Shown here: positions 13,601-26,700 of the stretch, one piece after another
How positions within the stretch are numbered: position 1 is the stretch's first letter
Layout: every line of letters begins with the position of its first letter
From: Norana najaformis
Lineage: Eukaryota; Annelida; Clitellata; Crassiclitellata; Hormogastridae
Assembly (NCBI GenBank): GCA_964023275.1
Contig: OZ029913.1
Location: 44,073,466-44,137,465, forward strand
Reading direction: 5' to 3'
Length of the DNA: 64,000 nt
Program-made: the position numbers and the translations under genes
The notes under the pieces: model-generated
What the model saw: only the letters and a program-made list of their open reading frames with translations
Told to the model about the DNA's origin: nothing
Databases searched by the model: none

Positions 13601-16600
13601 GGCAACAGTGCAAGTGCCTTTACATCAGACAGCCTATGTCTTTGAGCTCTCTAGCCACACTAGGACTTACACAAATGATGCACTACTGTATTTCAGCATG
13701 GCTGTCTTCACCTGCGGTTCGTTAACACACGGTCTTGGCTATTTTGCCACCTGACCACTGCGCGTAAACAGGTCTGCACTGTAGCTGCTATCCTGTTGTT
13801 GTTTTGCATGCCAGCACACGCAGGGTAAGTATGCCACTTGCGGATGAATGACGACCACTGAAATCGTGAGTTACTGCAGATGGCTACTTATTTATATTGT
13901 GCCTTGACAGAATCTCTCAACCGCAATGTCAGTAAATTTCTTTAATGACAGGACTTGTCAGTCAATTTTTTAATCTTTTATGCATGTCAGTCAGCTAAAT
14001 GAATCTGCAAGGGTTTCCAGGAAGTTAAATGATTCTGCAAGACATGCCAATCAATAATCTGAATCTTTCAGGCTTGTTAGTCACTCAGTGTATGCACAAG
14101 GCTTTCTAGTCAATTAAATGACTCTGCTAGGCTTGTGAGCCAGTTATTTGATTCTTTAAGACTTGTCAGTCGGCAAATGACTCCACTAGGCTTTTCAGTT
14201 AAGTAAATGACTCTGCAAGTCTTGTCAACAAAAATCAACAAATCTTCAAGGGTTCTGAGTTAATTGAACGAAGCTGAAAGGATTCCAATTAACTTTTTAA
14301 TCTATACATTTTTTAGGCAATTACTTCAATCTGCCAGGCTTGTCATCCAATTTTAATTTTTTTATTCATCTAAGTGTGGAATTTTCTTTGCTAATTCTTT
14401 TGCTTTTGGACTTTTGCCAAGTAAGCACATTGGAATTATTCTTCATTTCCATCATGCATTTATTGAATTTTGGATGGTTTTTGTTTGCACGTTATTGTGG
14501 CGTCTCACGACTGGTCTGGTCCACCTGAAGAGGGGGGCCGGTTTCCAGCTGGACGGTCAAGCCTCAGACCAATAGACCTATGCACAATGTCTGCATCTGG
14601 GAAAGCATGGATTAGGTAGAGGAAGGCAAAGAGAGTCTTTGGAGCAGCATTGATTGTCAGTCACAGTGGCTTTATGACCTACCTTTATGACAGGCGACTG
14701 ATATCTGTCCTGCACAGATCCGGTATCCGGTGGTATGAGGGATATCTGGACGCCACTTTATCTTTCATTCTGTGAGGGACTGCTGGATGGTGAGACATCC
14801 GTGTGCCATCGGTGGAAGACCTCATTGTCTATCGTCGTTCCTTAACCTAGATGCGACTTGGTTCAATACTCTGAACATGCTGACGTCTGTCAAGTCTAGT
14901 TGGGAATCCGTTGGTTTGGCTCTGTGTGTGTATGGGAGTCTGTGACTGGTGACTCTTCTGACTATCTGAGCACTCTTTGCTTATCAGTAAACTTTCCGTT
15001 CTTTATGACATTTAATACCATTTAGGGTAGAACAGAGAGTGCCTCTGATTAGGTTCTCTTGAAGCTGTGCTATACAAATTTCTGATTACAGTTACAATTA
15101 CTTGAATCTTTAGGGCATGTTGGTCAATTAATTGATTCTGCAAGACTTTCCACTCAATTAAATGACTTGCCATTTTCGTATCAGTCAATTATCAGTCAAT
15201 TAGTCAATCAGTCAATTGGATTATTTGAATCCTTAAGGCTTGTTAGTCAATCAATAAATCTGCAAGGCTTTCCAGTCAACTAAATGACTAATTAAATGAC
15301 TCTGCAAGGCTCGTCCGTTAACTATTTGAATCTTCAAGCCTTTCTAGACAATTAAATGAATCTGCACGCCTTTCGCCTTTCGTTCAGTTAAGTGGCTACA
15401 AATCTTGTCAGTCTATTAATTGAATCTTTTAGGCTTATGAGTCAATCAATGAATCTTCAAAGCTTTCCAGTCAATTAAATGAATCTGCAAGGCTTGTCAA
15501 TCAAGCATTTAATTCTGCATGTCAGTCAGTTATTTGAATCAGTAAGGCTTGTCAGTTTTGGTGGATACTTCAACGCTAGTTAACCGGGACGTCAGGTGGC
15601 TGTCTTCTTACGCGATGTCTGAATGCCTGGGTACCGAGGGAAACCTCTGCCGTGCAGGAGGGTTGATTTTCTTTGTTGGCTTGTACAGCTGAGTGGAAAG
15701 AGGGGAATACTGGTTGAATCCGACTTTTGGAAAACAAGGAAAAGGAATAAATCATCACTCGGCTCTGTCAGGAATGTCAGAAGCATGAGAAATGACTGTC
15801 AGTAATGATGGAAGTGTCAGATATGATGGAACTGTCAGAAATGAGAATGCCATGAATTCTAGATGTAGATTTTTGCAGGGCCCCGGGAGCCATGATGCCA
15901 AAGGCGCCGATGCTCACACAAGTTTTGGCTCTGTGATGCCGAGGCAGGAGCATGCTCATAACTTATTTGGGCAACAGAGATAGCTACCTAGGCCACTGAA
16001 CAAATATTAATACTATAAAAAATAATACAGTGATATATACTCTGACTTTGCATCACAAATATTTGCAAGTGATGAAATATTCTTTTCCAGTGGTTGCAAA
16101 AAATTACAAAAATATTGTCATAGAATATATTGGATATAATGTATCATTTTATCTACTTTACGTCTGTACTTGGCTGAGGTTGGCTTACACAACTTTTAAG
16201 CACTTCCCAGGCCACTGGATTTTTGGGTGCTGAAGATATGTAAGTTTACTATTGCATTTGTGAACTTCCTGTCAGAAAAAGAAAGCTATCGGAAAGATTT
16301 TGTCTAAACAGGCTTTTAGTAAAGTGTGTACTGGAAATGTACAACTATGTGTGTCTATGTGTGCTGATGTATATGTTTATATGTATGTATATTTGTATTT
16401 ATGTAGAGGGCTATTTTTATTATGCCTTTAAGAACTTCACAGAGATGCAAAACATGGCTAATCTAACAGATATAAAAGGTGCAATGAAAGATGGGTTGAA
16501 AACGTTTCTTGAGCAGGCTGTTGCAAAGGCAGACTTATTTTTATTAGAAGACTGTTCCAGAAGGACAGTCTAATGCATGAGAAAGCATGTTGTGGTTGCA

Positions 16601-19600
16601 TCATCGTACAGGAGCTTGGGATCAACAATTCCCTATGGGCCACGGAAAACAACAATTGTCGACCCAGCTACCTAAAGGCAGGAAAGCAGAGTTTTCTACT
16701 TTATCCTGGGCTGCACTGACTGTTGAAGCTGATCCCATGAGAAGGACCTTGAACATAATCCTGTCCTTGACTGGAAGCCAACGCATCATATCTTGCATGA
16801 AGTTCAAAACATGGCGAGAATTTTGGCAGGTTTATAAGTACCCCGTACTACAGCAGGCCCGCAAGGACAGCATTGCAGTCCTTGTCAATCCTTGGATATT
16901 CATGTCTTGTGCCCAGCCACATGCATTCAGTCTTTTTTGGGTTCAGCCTCGGCCGATCTGAAAACTTCCAGGTCTGCACTTTCATCATAATTGCCTGGAT
17001 TTTGAGCACACAAACCAGTGTTACAGAAGGGTGGCACTCCAAGTACAGCTGGACCTCATCAGCTTACTAGTGAACCTGGGCTCCAACGGCAGAGATGATC
17101 TTGGTCAGATTGGCTGATTATAGGATGTACAGAATCAACCCAAGGACCGAACCCTGTGGAACACCGAATGTAACAGGTGCTTATACTGAGTTGTCCAAGC
17201 CAAGCCAATGGCTGCCATAACTGTTTGCCCATTCAGGAAAGAGCAAAGCCACTCCAACGATTGCCCTATAGGCTACAACTCCATTTAAGGTGCTTAGGAT
17301 ATTGTGATCCACTGTATCAGATACTGCTCTCTTGTCCAGGACTTTGAGCAGCGTGACATGTATATGTATCTGAACATTTATGTGATGCCTATCAAGAACC
17401 TGTCAAAGGTGCTGACATGATTCACATACATGTGCAGATGGACACTGATACAGAGTCCTGCAGTTAAACTGTTAAACTTAACGACATATGAAATGCTTTA
17501 ATGCTGGATGCTGTTGAATCTGGACTCTTGCTGCATTTCTTCTACTTAGGTGTTATTTGAAGGACTGAACTCAAGGGCTTACCAGGTACTGGACCTAGGA
17601 GATGGTCTCGGCAGTCGCTTCCCCATCGCTCCTGATATGGCATTTGATCCAACACAGGAGCATTTGTATGTTCTTACTGGACCAAAGGTAAGTTAATCTG
17701 TGTGATTGTACATTCCAGCTCATTTCAGGACTTGCTAACATAATGTAATATAAGGTACAGTAATCACTCACTTATAATGCACAGCTACCAGTAACAGTCC
17801 TCAGGGGCGTGGCTCTGGGAATGAAAGATATCTTAGCTGATGCACAAACAACGGAAATCCAAAAGCTAAATATTATTATGATTATGATTAATTTTATTAC
17901 TATTTTTTTAAAGTCTAAAGTACATATGAGCCCTCAGGGAAATATTTTGGACAGCATGTTTCCTCTGTATTTGGCTAGTAATTGTATAATTATTATTATT
18001 ACCACTTGCAGGTAGAAAACGGACTTTATCAGTATAGTACATTCAGAGGCTAAAGCCAAATGTTTGCTGTTTTGCATCTAGTCATCTTGAGGATGGTAAG
18101 GCACAGACTCCCTGCAAATCCTGATCCCGGCTCGATTCGTGACCAACCAACATGTCCTTTGTGTTGTTATTTTTCTCTCAACATACATGCACACATACAT
18201 ACATACATACATACATAAATATATTATTATTATTAATGTGTTTATACAGCAACAATATCTATCATTTGCTTGTGTGTTAAGGACTTGGTCAAGGGTTATA
18301 CAGAATCTATACAAATATCTGTATGATACACGTACTGTCTTTGGGTGGCTTGACCTAGTAGTCTAGGTCATGTTCCATGCTATTGTGTCATACATTTCAT
18401 TATATAATGACACTATATAAATAGAAGTATTATTTTAAATAACATATAAATAGAAAATAAATATATTAAACATATATAAATAGAAAATAAATATATAAAT
18501 AGAAGAAACTCCGCCACTGCCTTTAGTCGGGTAGTGCCAGGCCCAAGCCTGGATAAAGGAGGAGGGCGACGTCAACGGCCTCTGATGCCATAAGATGTCG
18601 TTAAACATTGGAACTGCTACTAAAGAGAAGAAATAAATGGATGAAATGGAGTGCAGCTTGGATTAGCTTTCACATCAGTTGATGAACTGCCAGTCATTTA
18701 GTAAGGATCCTGAGATGATCGCACAGAAAGATCCAAGATTTGAAGGACAGAAACAAAGGCATGGCTACAGATGGAATACGTAAGTGAAGGCACAACAGGA
18801 CGCAGACTAAACAAGAGAAATGCATTGGTCTTGATAAAAAACCAAAAAGAATGGTGATCATTCATTTGCACCAATTGCTGTCAGATGATGGAGATCAGGA
18901 ACTGCTGATGATGATGATCTTTAGGCCGAGTCGTTTGCCTGAATGTTGAGGTGTTGGTTTTTCTGGGGTGTTCATTAAGAGAAACAATTAAGCTCTTGAG
19001 TTGTGTCTGAACCTGGAAAAACTTCCCACTGGGAGGAAGGAAACGGGAGATGCACCATTAGTTACATTTGGTGATAGTCGATTTAGGCTGTTGCTTGCAT
19101 TCTTTCAGCTTGGATGCTAATCATATGACCCGGTCCTGTGACGGACAGTTGTTTCTATCATTCTTACACTGTTTGACCTTTGACTGGCATTTAATGAGGA
19201 TTTCCTGGGTGGGGAGGCAGAGGTCACAGCCCCAACCGCCAAGGGATGGCTGGCTGGTATCTCCATGAGCTGGGAAACCTTTATTTCTTCCCCTCCTAGA
19301 CCCGCCCAGCTGCCCGCCCGTCCGTATATATGGAGAATATATAATGTGGCAAACTTCTTAAAAGATTTTGACTTGGAACTCTATTGTTTTCGCCGGAAGC
19401 GGTAATCCCTTCCCTGCTTGCCTCCCTCCCGTCAATCGCCCTTTGGAATCCCAGTTTCTACAGTCAGTTCCGTTCCCACTTGGGGACAGACCAGGAGTCG
19501 TTTCCTTCCTCCGGTGCCGTTGCGTCTTTCTAGACAACATCTGGTCTTGCTGCTACCTGTTTGGTAACTTAATACTGTTGACTAGATAGGGAGCGTCCTT

Positions 19601-22600
19601 CAGTCTTCCTGTTCTTATTCTACGGCCCCTTTTCCTGCTTTTCCTTAGTAGCCTGACTTACAAAAATGTTTCCACTCTGTTTCAAATTAAAAGTTCTTTG
19701 TAACTTGCTTGGTCTCAGTCTGTGTCACAGGTCACCGTATTTGAAGAAACCCGTTTGGCATCAACAAACTATGGTAGCACCAGTACTCTTCCTTGTCGTG
19801 TAGACCTCGTTTAACCAAAGGCAAGGTATCCACTGAAAGACTTTCTATGAAGTAAAGTACAACCAATGAAATTAAATACAACTAATAGAGTAAAATACCA
19901 TGTATAATATGAAATATCAAAGAGTAGAATAGATTAATGGAATAAAATACAGTGAACACGGTTGTAATTGTAACTGTACTTATAGTTAGAAATTTATTTA
20001 GCACCTTTCCAAAAGAAACTAATCAGAAGTGCCCTCTATGCTAGCCTAAATGATGTTAAATGTCATGAAGAACAGGGAGTTCATCAGTTAGCAGTCAGTG
20101 CTCATATAACTGGAAAAGTTGCTAGTGGTGGCCCCCGCACACATATGCAGAGCCCAGCCAATGGATTCCCATTCACAGTTGATAGCTAACAGTGTGTTCA
20201 GAGTTTCTGGATTGCGTTGTTTTGAGAATGAGGAATGGCAGGTGGTGTGATCCACCGCCAGTGGCACACAGTTGTCTCACCGTCCACCAGTCCCTCAAAG
20301 ATGAGAGATGACGAAACATCTGGACGTCTCTTAACCAGTAAATCTGTGCAGGACAGGCCTTCAGTTGGTTGCAGAACCTCACGGTGGTTGATGGTCATCG
20401 TATTTCCAAAGATCTTTTTTGCCCTTCTTTAACCGAATCCAAGATTTTCTCATTGATGACCGGCATACAGGTCTCTAGTGTCAACTGCCCAATGGGGAAC
20501 CTGAACCGGGTGTCACCCTTAATGGTAGATGGTCCAACTGGTGGCGATGTGTTGATCGATGGGACGAAGACCGTCAAAACCACACTAAACCCTACCAGAA
20601 TCAAGAGAAAATGCCAAAATGCAGACTCGGTTGCAGTAGAAGCCAAACCAAACAAGAATTATTGAGCATATTTGTGCAAGACAAAGAAACTGCCATATGA
20701 CAGGATTAGTCTAAACATGTCCAATATGGCCACAGACATACGCAGACACTAGATGATCAAATAAAACACAATGAGTGAAATAAGATGCAGTGAGTGGAGT
20801 AGACACGTGTTGTAATGGATGATGATGGACAGATAGAGGAAGGTGAAGGAGGAGGCACACTGTCTTGAGGAGTGATGCCACTGAACATAAGAACCTGCCT
20901 GAGGGCAGAGAACCTAAACAAGAAGAGAATGCAGTAAAAAAATGAATGGAGGAAAACAAAATGAATGAAAATAAATACGTGTAAAATAAAATGAATGCAA
21001 TACACTAGAGTGATTGAAAAAAAACAATGAATAGAGTCAAATAAAATGAATGAAATAAGGTACAATGAGAATGGAGACTCCTTTAAAATCTTGTCATTTG
21101 GAATATGTTGGAATAATACTGAATAGTTTGTGGATGGAGCAGAGGTAGAAAAGACTTACTTTTGAAAAGAAAATATTTAGGTTTTAGGTTTTATTATTTT
21201 AATCAGACAAGATAAACAGAAATACGGCTGTGCATAGGATATATAACTCTGAGTTCAGTTCTGCGGTGCAGCTTGATCTCTGGAAATATTGCAATTGCAG
21301 CAGTGTTAGTTAATTACAATTTAATTTTTTCAGCCCAAAGACATTTTAAAAAACAATTTTCTTTTTTCATCCCTACCGAAAACCTAAAACACCTAGCGGT
21401 ACTTTGTCCACACTTGCCCTGGACTGGAAAAATGAAATCATTCAGGCTTAAAATAAGATTGGTGTATGAGGGTTCTTTTATAATGAAATATTTCCATTTA
21501 TCAAACACCAGTGTACTAGAGCAGAGCCTAAGCTTGTGACTTAGTACTAGTGACTAGAGCTGTTGTTTCATTAGCGTTTAGCTTGTTTTGCCTTTGAAAG
21601 TGATGTCTGGAAGCAGCAGATGCTCATGTAGCTGGAACAAATATCACTCTAGAGTGATATTTGCTTATCACTCAAGAGTGATTTTTGTTCTAGTGATAAG
21701 AGTGATAAGCATTTAAAGTAGAACCAATAAATGTATTAGTGTGGTTCAAATGCTCATAGAGAAAATGTCTGGTGTCACTGCACATTAAATGTAACAAATA
21801 TCACTCTTAGGAGTGATAGTTGTTCCAGTGATAAGAGTGATAAGCATTTAAAGTAGAACCAATAAATGTATTAGTGTGGTTCAAATGCTTATAGAGAAAA
21901 TGTCTGGTGTCACTGCACATTAAATGTAACAAATATCACTCTTAGGAGTGATAGTTGTTCCAGTGATAAGAGTGATAAGCATTTAAAGTAGAACCAATAA
22001 ATGTATTAGTGTGGCTCAAATGCTCATGGAAAAAATGTCTGGTGTCACTGCACATTTAATGTCACCTACTGCCAGGCATTTTTGTCTAATTATTGCAAAC
22101 GGCAACATTATTGTTTGGCTTTAAGTTATGTACAGGCTATAAGTTATGTCTAGGAGTGTACATTATTGTCTGCAGACGTTACACTTGAACCAAAGATCAT
22201 AGAGTACACTAAGATATGACAGTTCCTTCTTATATCCTTAGCCCTTACATTATAAAATTCCAACTGCATGATGTGCTGCATTGGACAAAGTTGTGGGCCC
22301 AATCAGCAACGTATTAGTTAAAGGCCCCCAATGAATGTGGCTGTATCATCTGACCCTGAATTTTATATCTTCCCCTGGGTGGCGCCGTTGTTCTACTTTG
22401 ACTACCACACACTTACACTGCAAAGATAGGGACTGCCTTATCGTAGCATACATTAAAATCTTGGCTTGAACTTCATTACAAGGAAACTTCAAGAAGGACT
22501 GTGGTATAAGATCAAGCCGTAAAGAGGTCAAATTTAAATTTGGGATCACGTGCCTCTGACCGCATTACATCAATATCCTGGTTAATAACAGGTGTGTTAC

Positions 22601-23728
22601 AAGAACGTTCTGGTGAACTTTTTGAGTGGTGCTTTTCGGTTGGTTAGTTGCACAAGGAAACCAGTGAGCAATAAATTTTAATTAGTTTGTCATCACTTGT
22701 CAGTAGGACGACCTTTCCTCCTTAACAGCTGCTGTTTAGGAAATTGGAAAGAAGCTGCTTAGACGTGTGTAATGGCTTTTAAACTACTCAGTGGTGGACC
22801 AGCTCATCTAATGGACATCTAAACAGTTACTGATGAATGTTCATTTGGGTCCTGCAGTAAGCCATATGGCATGGTCCGCTACAGAGGAGTAGCAGCAGGT
22901 CATGGCTATTTAATGCTCAGCAGTTTGTTACGAAATTTATTTAAATTCCAGTTATCCTGTATTTAAATTTAATATAAATTTACAGTCATGTTTTTTGTTA
23001 ATTTAAGTAATTAAGAATTTTTTTTATTAATTTAATGCTTAACTAGATGTATTTAAAATTTGAGCATTAGTTCATCATTTGTTTAATTGATTCAGTAATA
23101 GCCATTTATTCAACTGGTCAATTTCCATTCATTATTCTCTATTCAGGTTTAGTTCTTCTAGATTCTAATTCTTTATTCATTTTCATTAAGCAATTTCCAG
23201 TCATAACTTGCCATTCAATTTCATCTATAGAGTTTCATTCATAAATTGTGATTTTCCAGCCATAATGTGTATCTGGTCTGTCATTCATTCTCCGTTTCTA
23301 ACGCTTCAGGTCCCTTGTCTTTCTCATCCTCACAGTAGCTCCTCTTCCGTTTCGGTCTTTTGGGACTTCTCCTCCTCATGCTTCTTTTCCCGCCTCTCCT
23401 CTTCCTGTTCCCGCCTCTTCCACTTGATGCACCGCCCTTCCTCCTTCCTCTTCTGCTGCTCCTCTATATCCTCCCTCGTCTCTTCCGTCATCGTCCCTGT
23501 TGTTCCGCCCTACCCTTGTCCTCCTTAGTACTCCTTTCTCCTCTTCCTCCCTCCTTCCTTATTCCATCAAATGCTTTCGCGCTTTCGTTTGCTTCGTCTA
23601 ATACTCGTTTCGAACACTTGGCTATCTGACGATCGACGGTCGATGTTGATGCCTCTGCGCCGAACAACCACTAGAGGGAGCCACTCCCCACGCGTACACG
23701 GCGGCCGGCGAGGCCCCCTCCCTCCTCC

Positions 23729-23760
<32 letters not shown>

Positions 23761-26700
23761 GTTAATAATAATAATAATACTCTCCGCAAACTCCGCCACT
23801 GCCGTGCTTGGGTGGGGCCAAGCCTAGAAAAAGGAGGAGGGGACGCTATCATGTTCTTCATGACACGGCCTTAGTAAGCAGAGTCTACCCAATACTCGGG
23901 CGTTCCTCTGTACAAACGCCTCTTTCGTTGCGCGGGTCAGCAATTTCCCAGGCGTTCTAGTACATTCATTTTCCTTGTGGAATGTGGCGCATAACTGTCG
24001 CTTTGATTGTTCCTCCCTTCCAGCCTTCCCTCCCTCCATTCGCCCCTTTCCGCTCGATCGTTTTGCCTTGCCCTCCAATTGCCATTTCTCTCCAAGCTCC
24101 CCCTTTCCACTAGATCCTTTCCTGCATCTTGACATGAACAATATAATTATCCACTGACTATTTACATTTCGTAAAATTAATTTGTTTTGCCAGAGCAATG
24201 GCCTATCACCTCCTGCTGCTGCTGGTACTGCCGGTAGTGATGCGGGCAGAGCAGATTCCGATGCCAGTGGGATTTCTAGAAGACCTGCACACATTCTTCA
24301 CCTCTGACAGAAAAAAGCTGGACCTTGGCTTGGATTGCTTTCAAATTTCTGTTGTTCACTTTGGACAGATTTTGCTGGATTTCGAATGAAATTGAGTTGT
24401 AATTGTCTGGCTGCGATTTGTGGTTGGTAACAGCTGGGGGGGGGGGGGAGGCCTACGTGGGCAGGAGCTAATTGTACGATGAAGCATATCATCTGACGAT
24501 ATATTTTCTCCAAACATTTTGTTCTTGCACATGGGTCTTAGATCTCTCTCCCAATCCCAGTGGTCCTGTCAAGTATGTTTTCTCCATACGTTTTGCGCCT
24601 GTCTTTAGGTATTTCTCCATTGGTTGAGGCTATCTCCCACTGAAGATATCTGCATTTTCCTTTTACATTTCTCTCCTCCTCATCAGCTTCTGTGGCATAC
24701 CTTTCTCTAGAGTGTTGCTGTTAAACAACTTGTATCAAGGCCTCGTGTGGTCGGATTCAGCTGCTTGTGTTCATGTGTTCGTGAGAACGTCCAACTGGTC
24801 TCTTCCAACCTCTTGAGTGGCAAGACGTGCCAGAGGTCGTAGAGCTGTGTCAGAACATCCTAAGCATATCCAGCCTCTCAAGAGGGGACCAATTCCTCAA
24901 GGCGGACCCTCAGTCTGGCCCTTCAGTGTCAGGACCACGTCAGGGCACTATGAGCTCTGACGTGGTCCTGCTCGCCTTTGGGATGCGCAGTATGTCAAAA
25001 CAGCCTTAGGGTCCTTGTTTGAATCATCCTTGATACTGGGATGTCCATCTTGCATCAAGCTACTTCTGCATTACTGACATGTGTTTTATAGGAAATGTGC
25101 AGTGTTCTTCTCAGGGCTCTGGCACCACTGCTGAAGGGTGTCGAACTTTGTGTTCATGTGCTTGGTGAGTGTCCAGGCCTCCACTCCATAAAGAGGGACA
25201 GGCACTGCATGTAAACCTTGAATAGACGGAGTTTGGTGTCTAGCCGGATTCCTTGCTGTAGGCTGCTCATACAGTCCTTGGCAATAGCCATGCTCGGGTC
25301 CACTGCCCCCTCGACATCAACATGAGAACTGAGGCAGAGAAACCCATAGACCAGTTTCACATGATTTCCTGTCACATGCCCATAATCCTTTGTTGGGCCT
25401 GGGTTCACTCGTCAAGGGTTTTGTCTTGGCCCAGTTAATTTCTGGCTGCTGCCCATCGGTCATTTCTCCCCGGTTTAAACTATGTGTCGTGCTTCTGACT
25501 CCCTTGTGGCTTGGATGTCTTCAAATCGATTGAGATTGAATCCTTCCAAGACTCAATATATTTGGTTGGGCACTAGGCAGCAACTGGCTAAAATCAATCT
25601 ACCTGTACTACATTTAGAGTTTCCTCACATCACCTTCTCAGTCACTGTTTATGACCTTGGCATTGAGTTGGATCAGGAGCTCTCTTTTAAGGCTCAGGTA
25701 CATCGTCTTTGTCGTAGTTGCTACTACCAGCTACGGCAACTTCGTGTTGTCTCACGTTCTCTCTCAGTCACCTCATCTAAGACTCTGGTTCATGCATTTG
25801 TCACTAGTCGGTTGGATTACTGCTCTTCTTTATATGTTGGACTCCCTGATGTACGGCTTTTGTGCCTGGAACGTGTGTTGCGGGCGGCTGCACGGCTTAT
25901 TGGTGGCATCTCTAGGTTTGGTCATGTCTCTGATTTCATGCGAGATGAGTTGCACTGGCTTCCTATGAGTCAGCGCATTCACTATAGGGTCATCGTCTCT
26001 GTTTGGAACTCCTTGTTGGGTATTGCCCCCTCTTACTTGAGGGAGCTTTGCCTACCTGTCCGGTCCAATTTGGGACGTGCTTCTCTTCGCTCCGCTGCTA
26101 GTTGTAATCTACTAGTACCTCGCACTCGCACCTCGACCATGCAGCGTCGTGCTTTCTCTGTTGCTGGTCCAACCCTCTGGAATGGACTTCCTGTTACTCT
26201 ACGTCTTCTGCCCCGGGATTTTACTTCTATCTTCTATTCTTCTCTTAAGACTGTTCTCTTTCGCCGAGGTTGGTTTGGGAGCGCTTCTGAGTAGTTTTCT
26301 TGAAGGGGCGCTATATAAGTGTTCTGTATAAATAAATAAATAAATAAAATAAATATTTCCCATTGAAGATGCAGTTGCCCTGTACATTTCGATCCTGCCC
26401 AAAGGTCTTTCTCTCAGACTTCCACTGAAGAGACCTGATGTAGTTTTGCAGTGAATGGCATTGTACAAATGAAAAGTAGATTTTTCCAAGGAAGAAATTT
26501 AGTCTCTGGTGAGGCAACCTGGTGAACCCTGCTAAATTCGCCACCGTGGACAACGGAGCCGGACTGGTAAGCAGTGGCAAGACACAGAACGGGAAGTGGA
26601 TTAATTATTGGACCCGGTGGTGGAATAAGGTGGGCGTAATGGACGAACGCATCAATAAGGGGAGGGGGCGGATCTCAAGGGACGGGAAGGAGGGAGACGT

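Noticed and set aside
21636-22072. CRISPR-like array
   Set aside because: The repeats are long, contiguous and without unique spacers, and the genome is eukaryotic.
23824-24294. 156-codon minus-strand frame starting [13 protein letters not shown]
   Set aside because: It has a Lys/Gly/Glu-rich low-complexity centre from the pyrimidine-rich + strand and no recognisable domain.
26522-26566. TVDNGAGLV stretch that recalls the actin/ARP N-terminus, followed by a GTAAGC donor
   Set aside because: Only nine residues match, no second actin exon was seen downstream, and the next bases read through without actin features.
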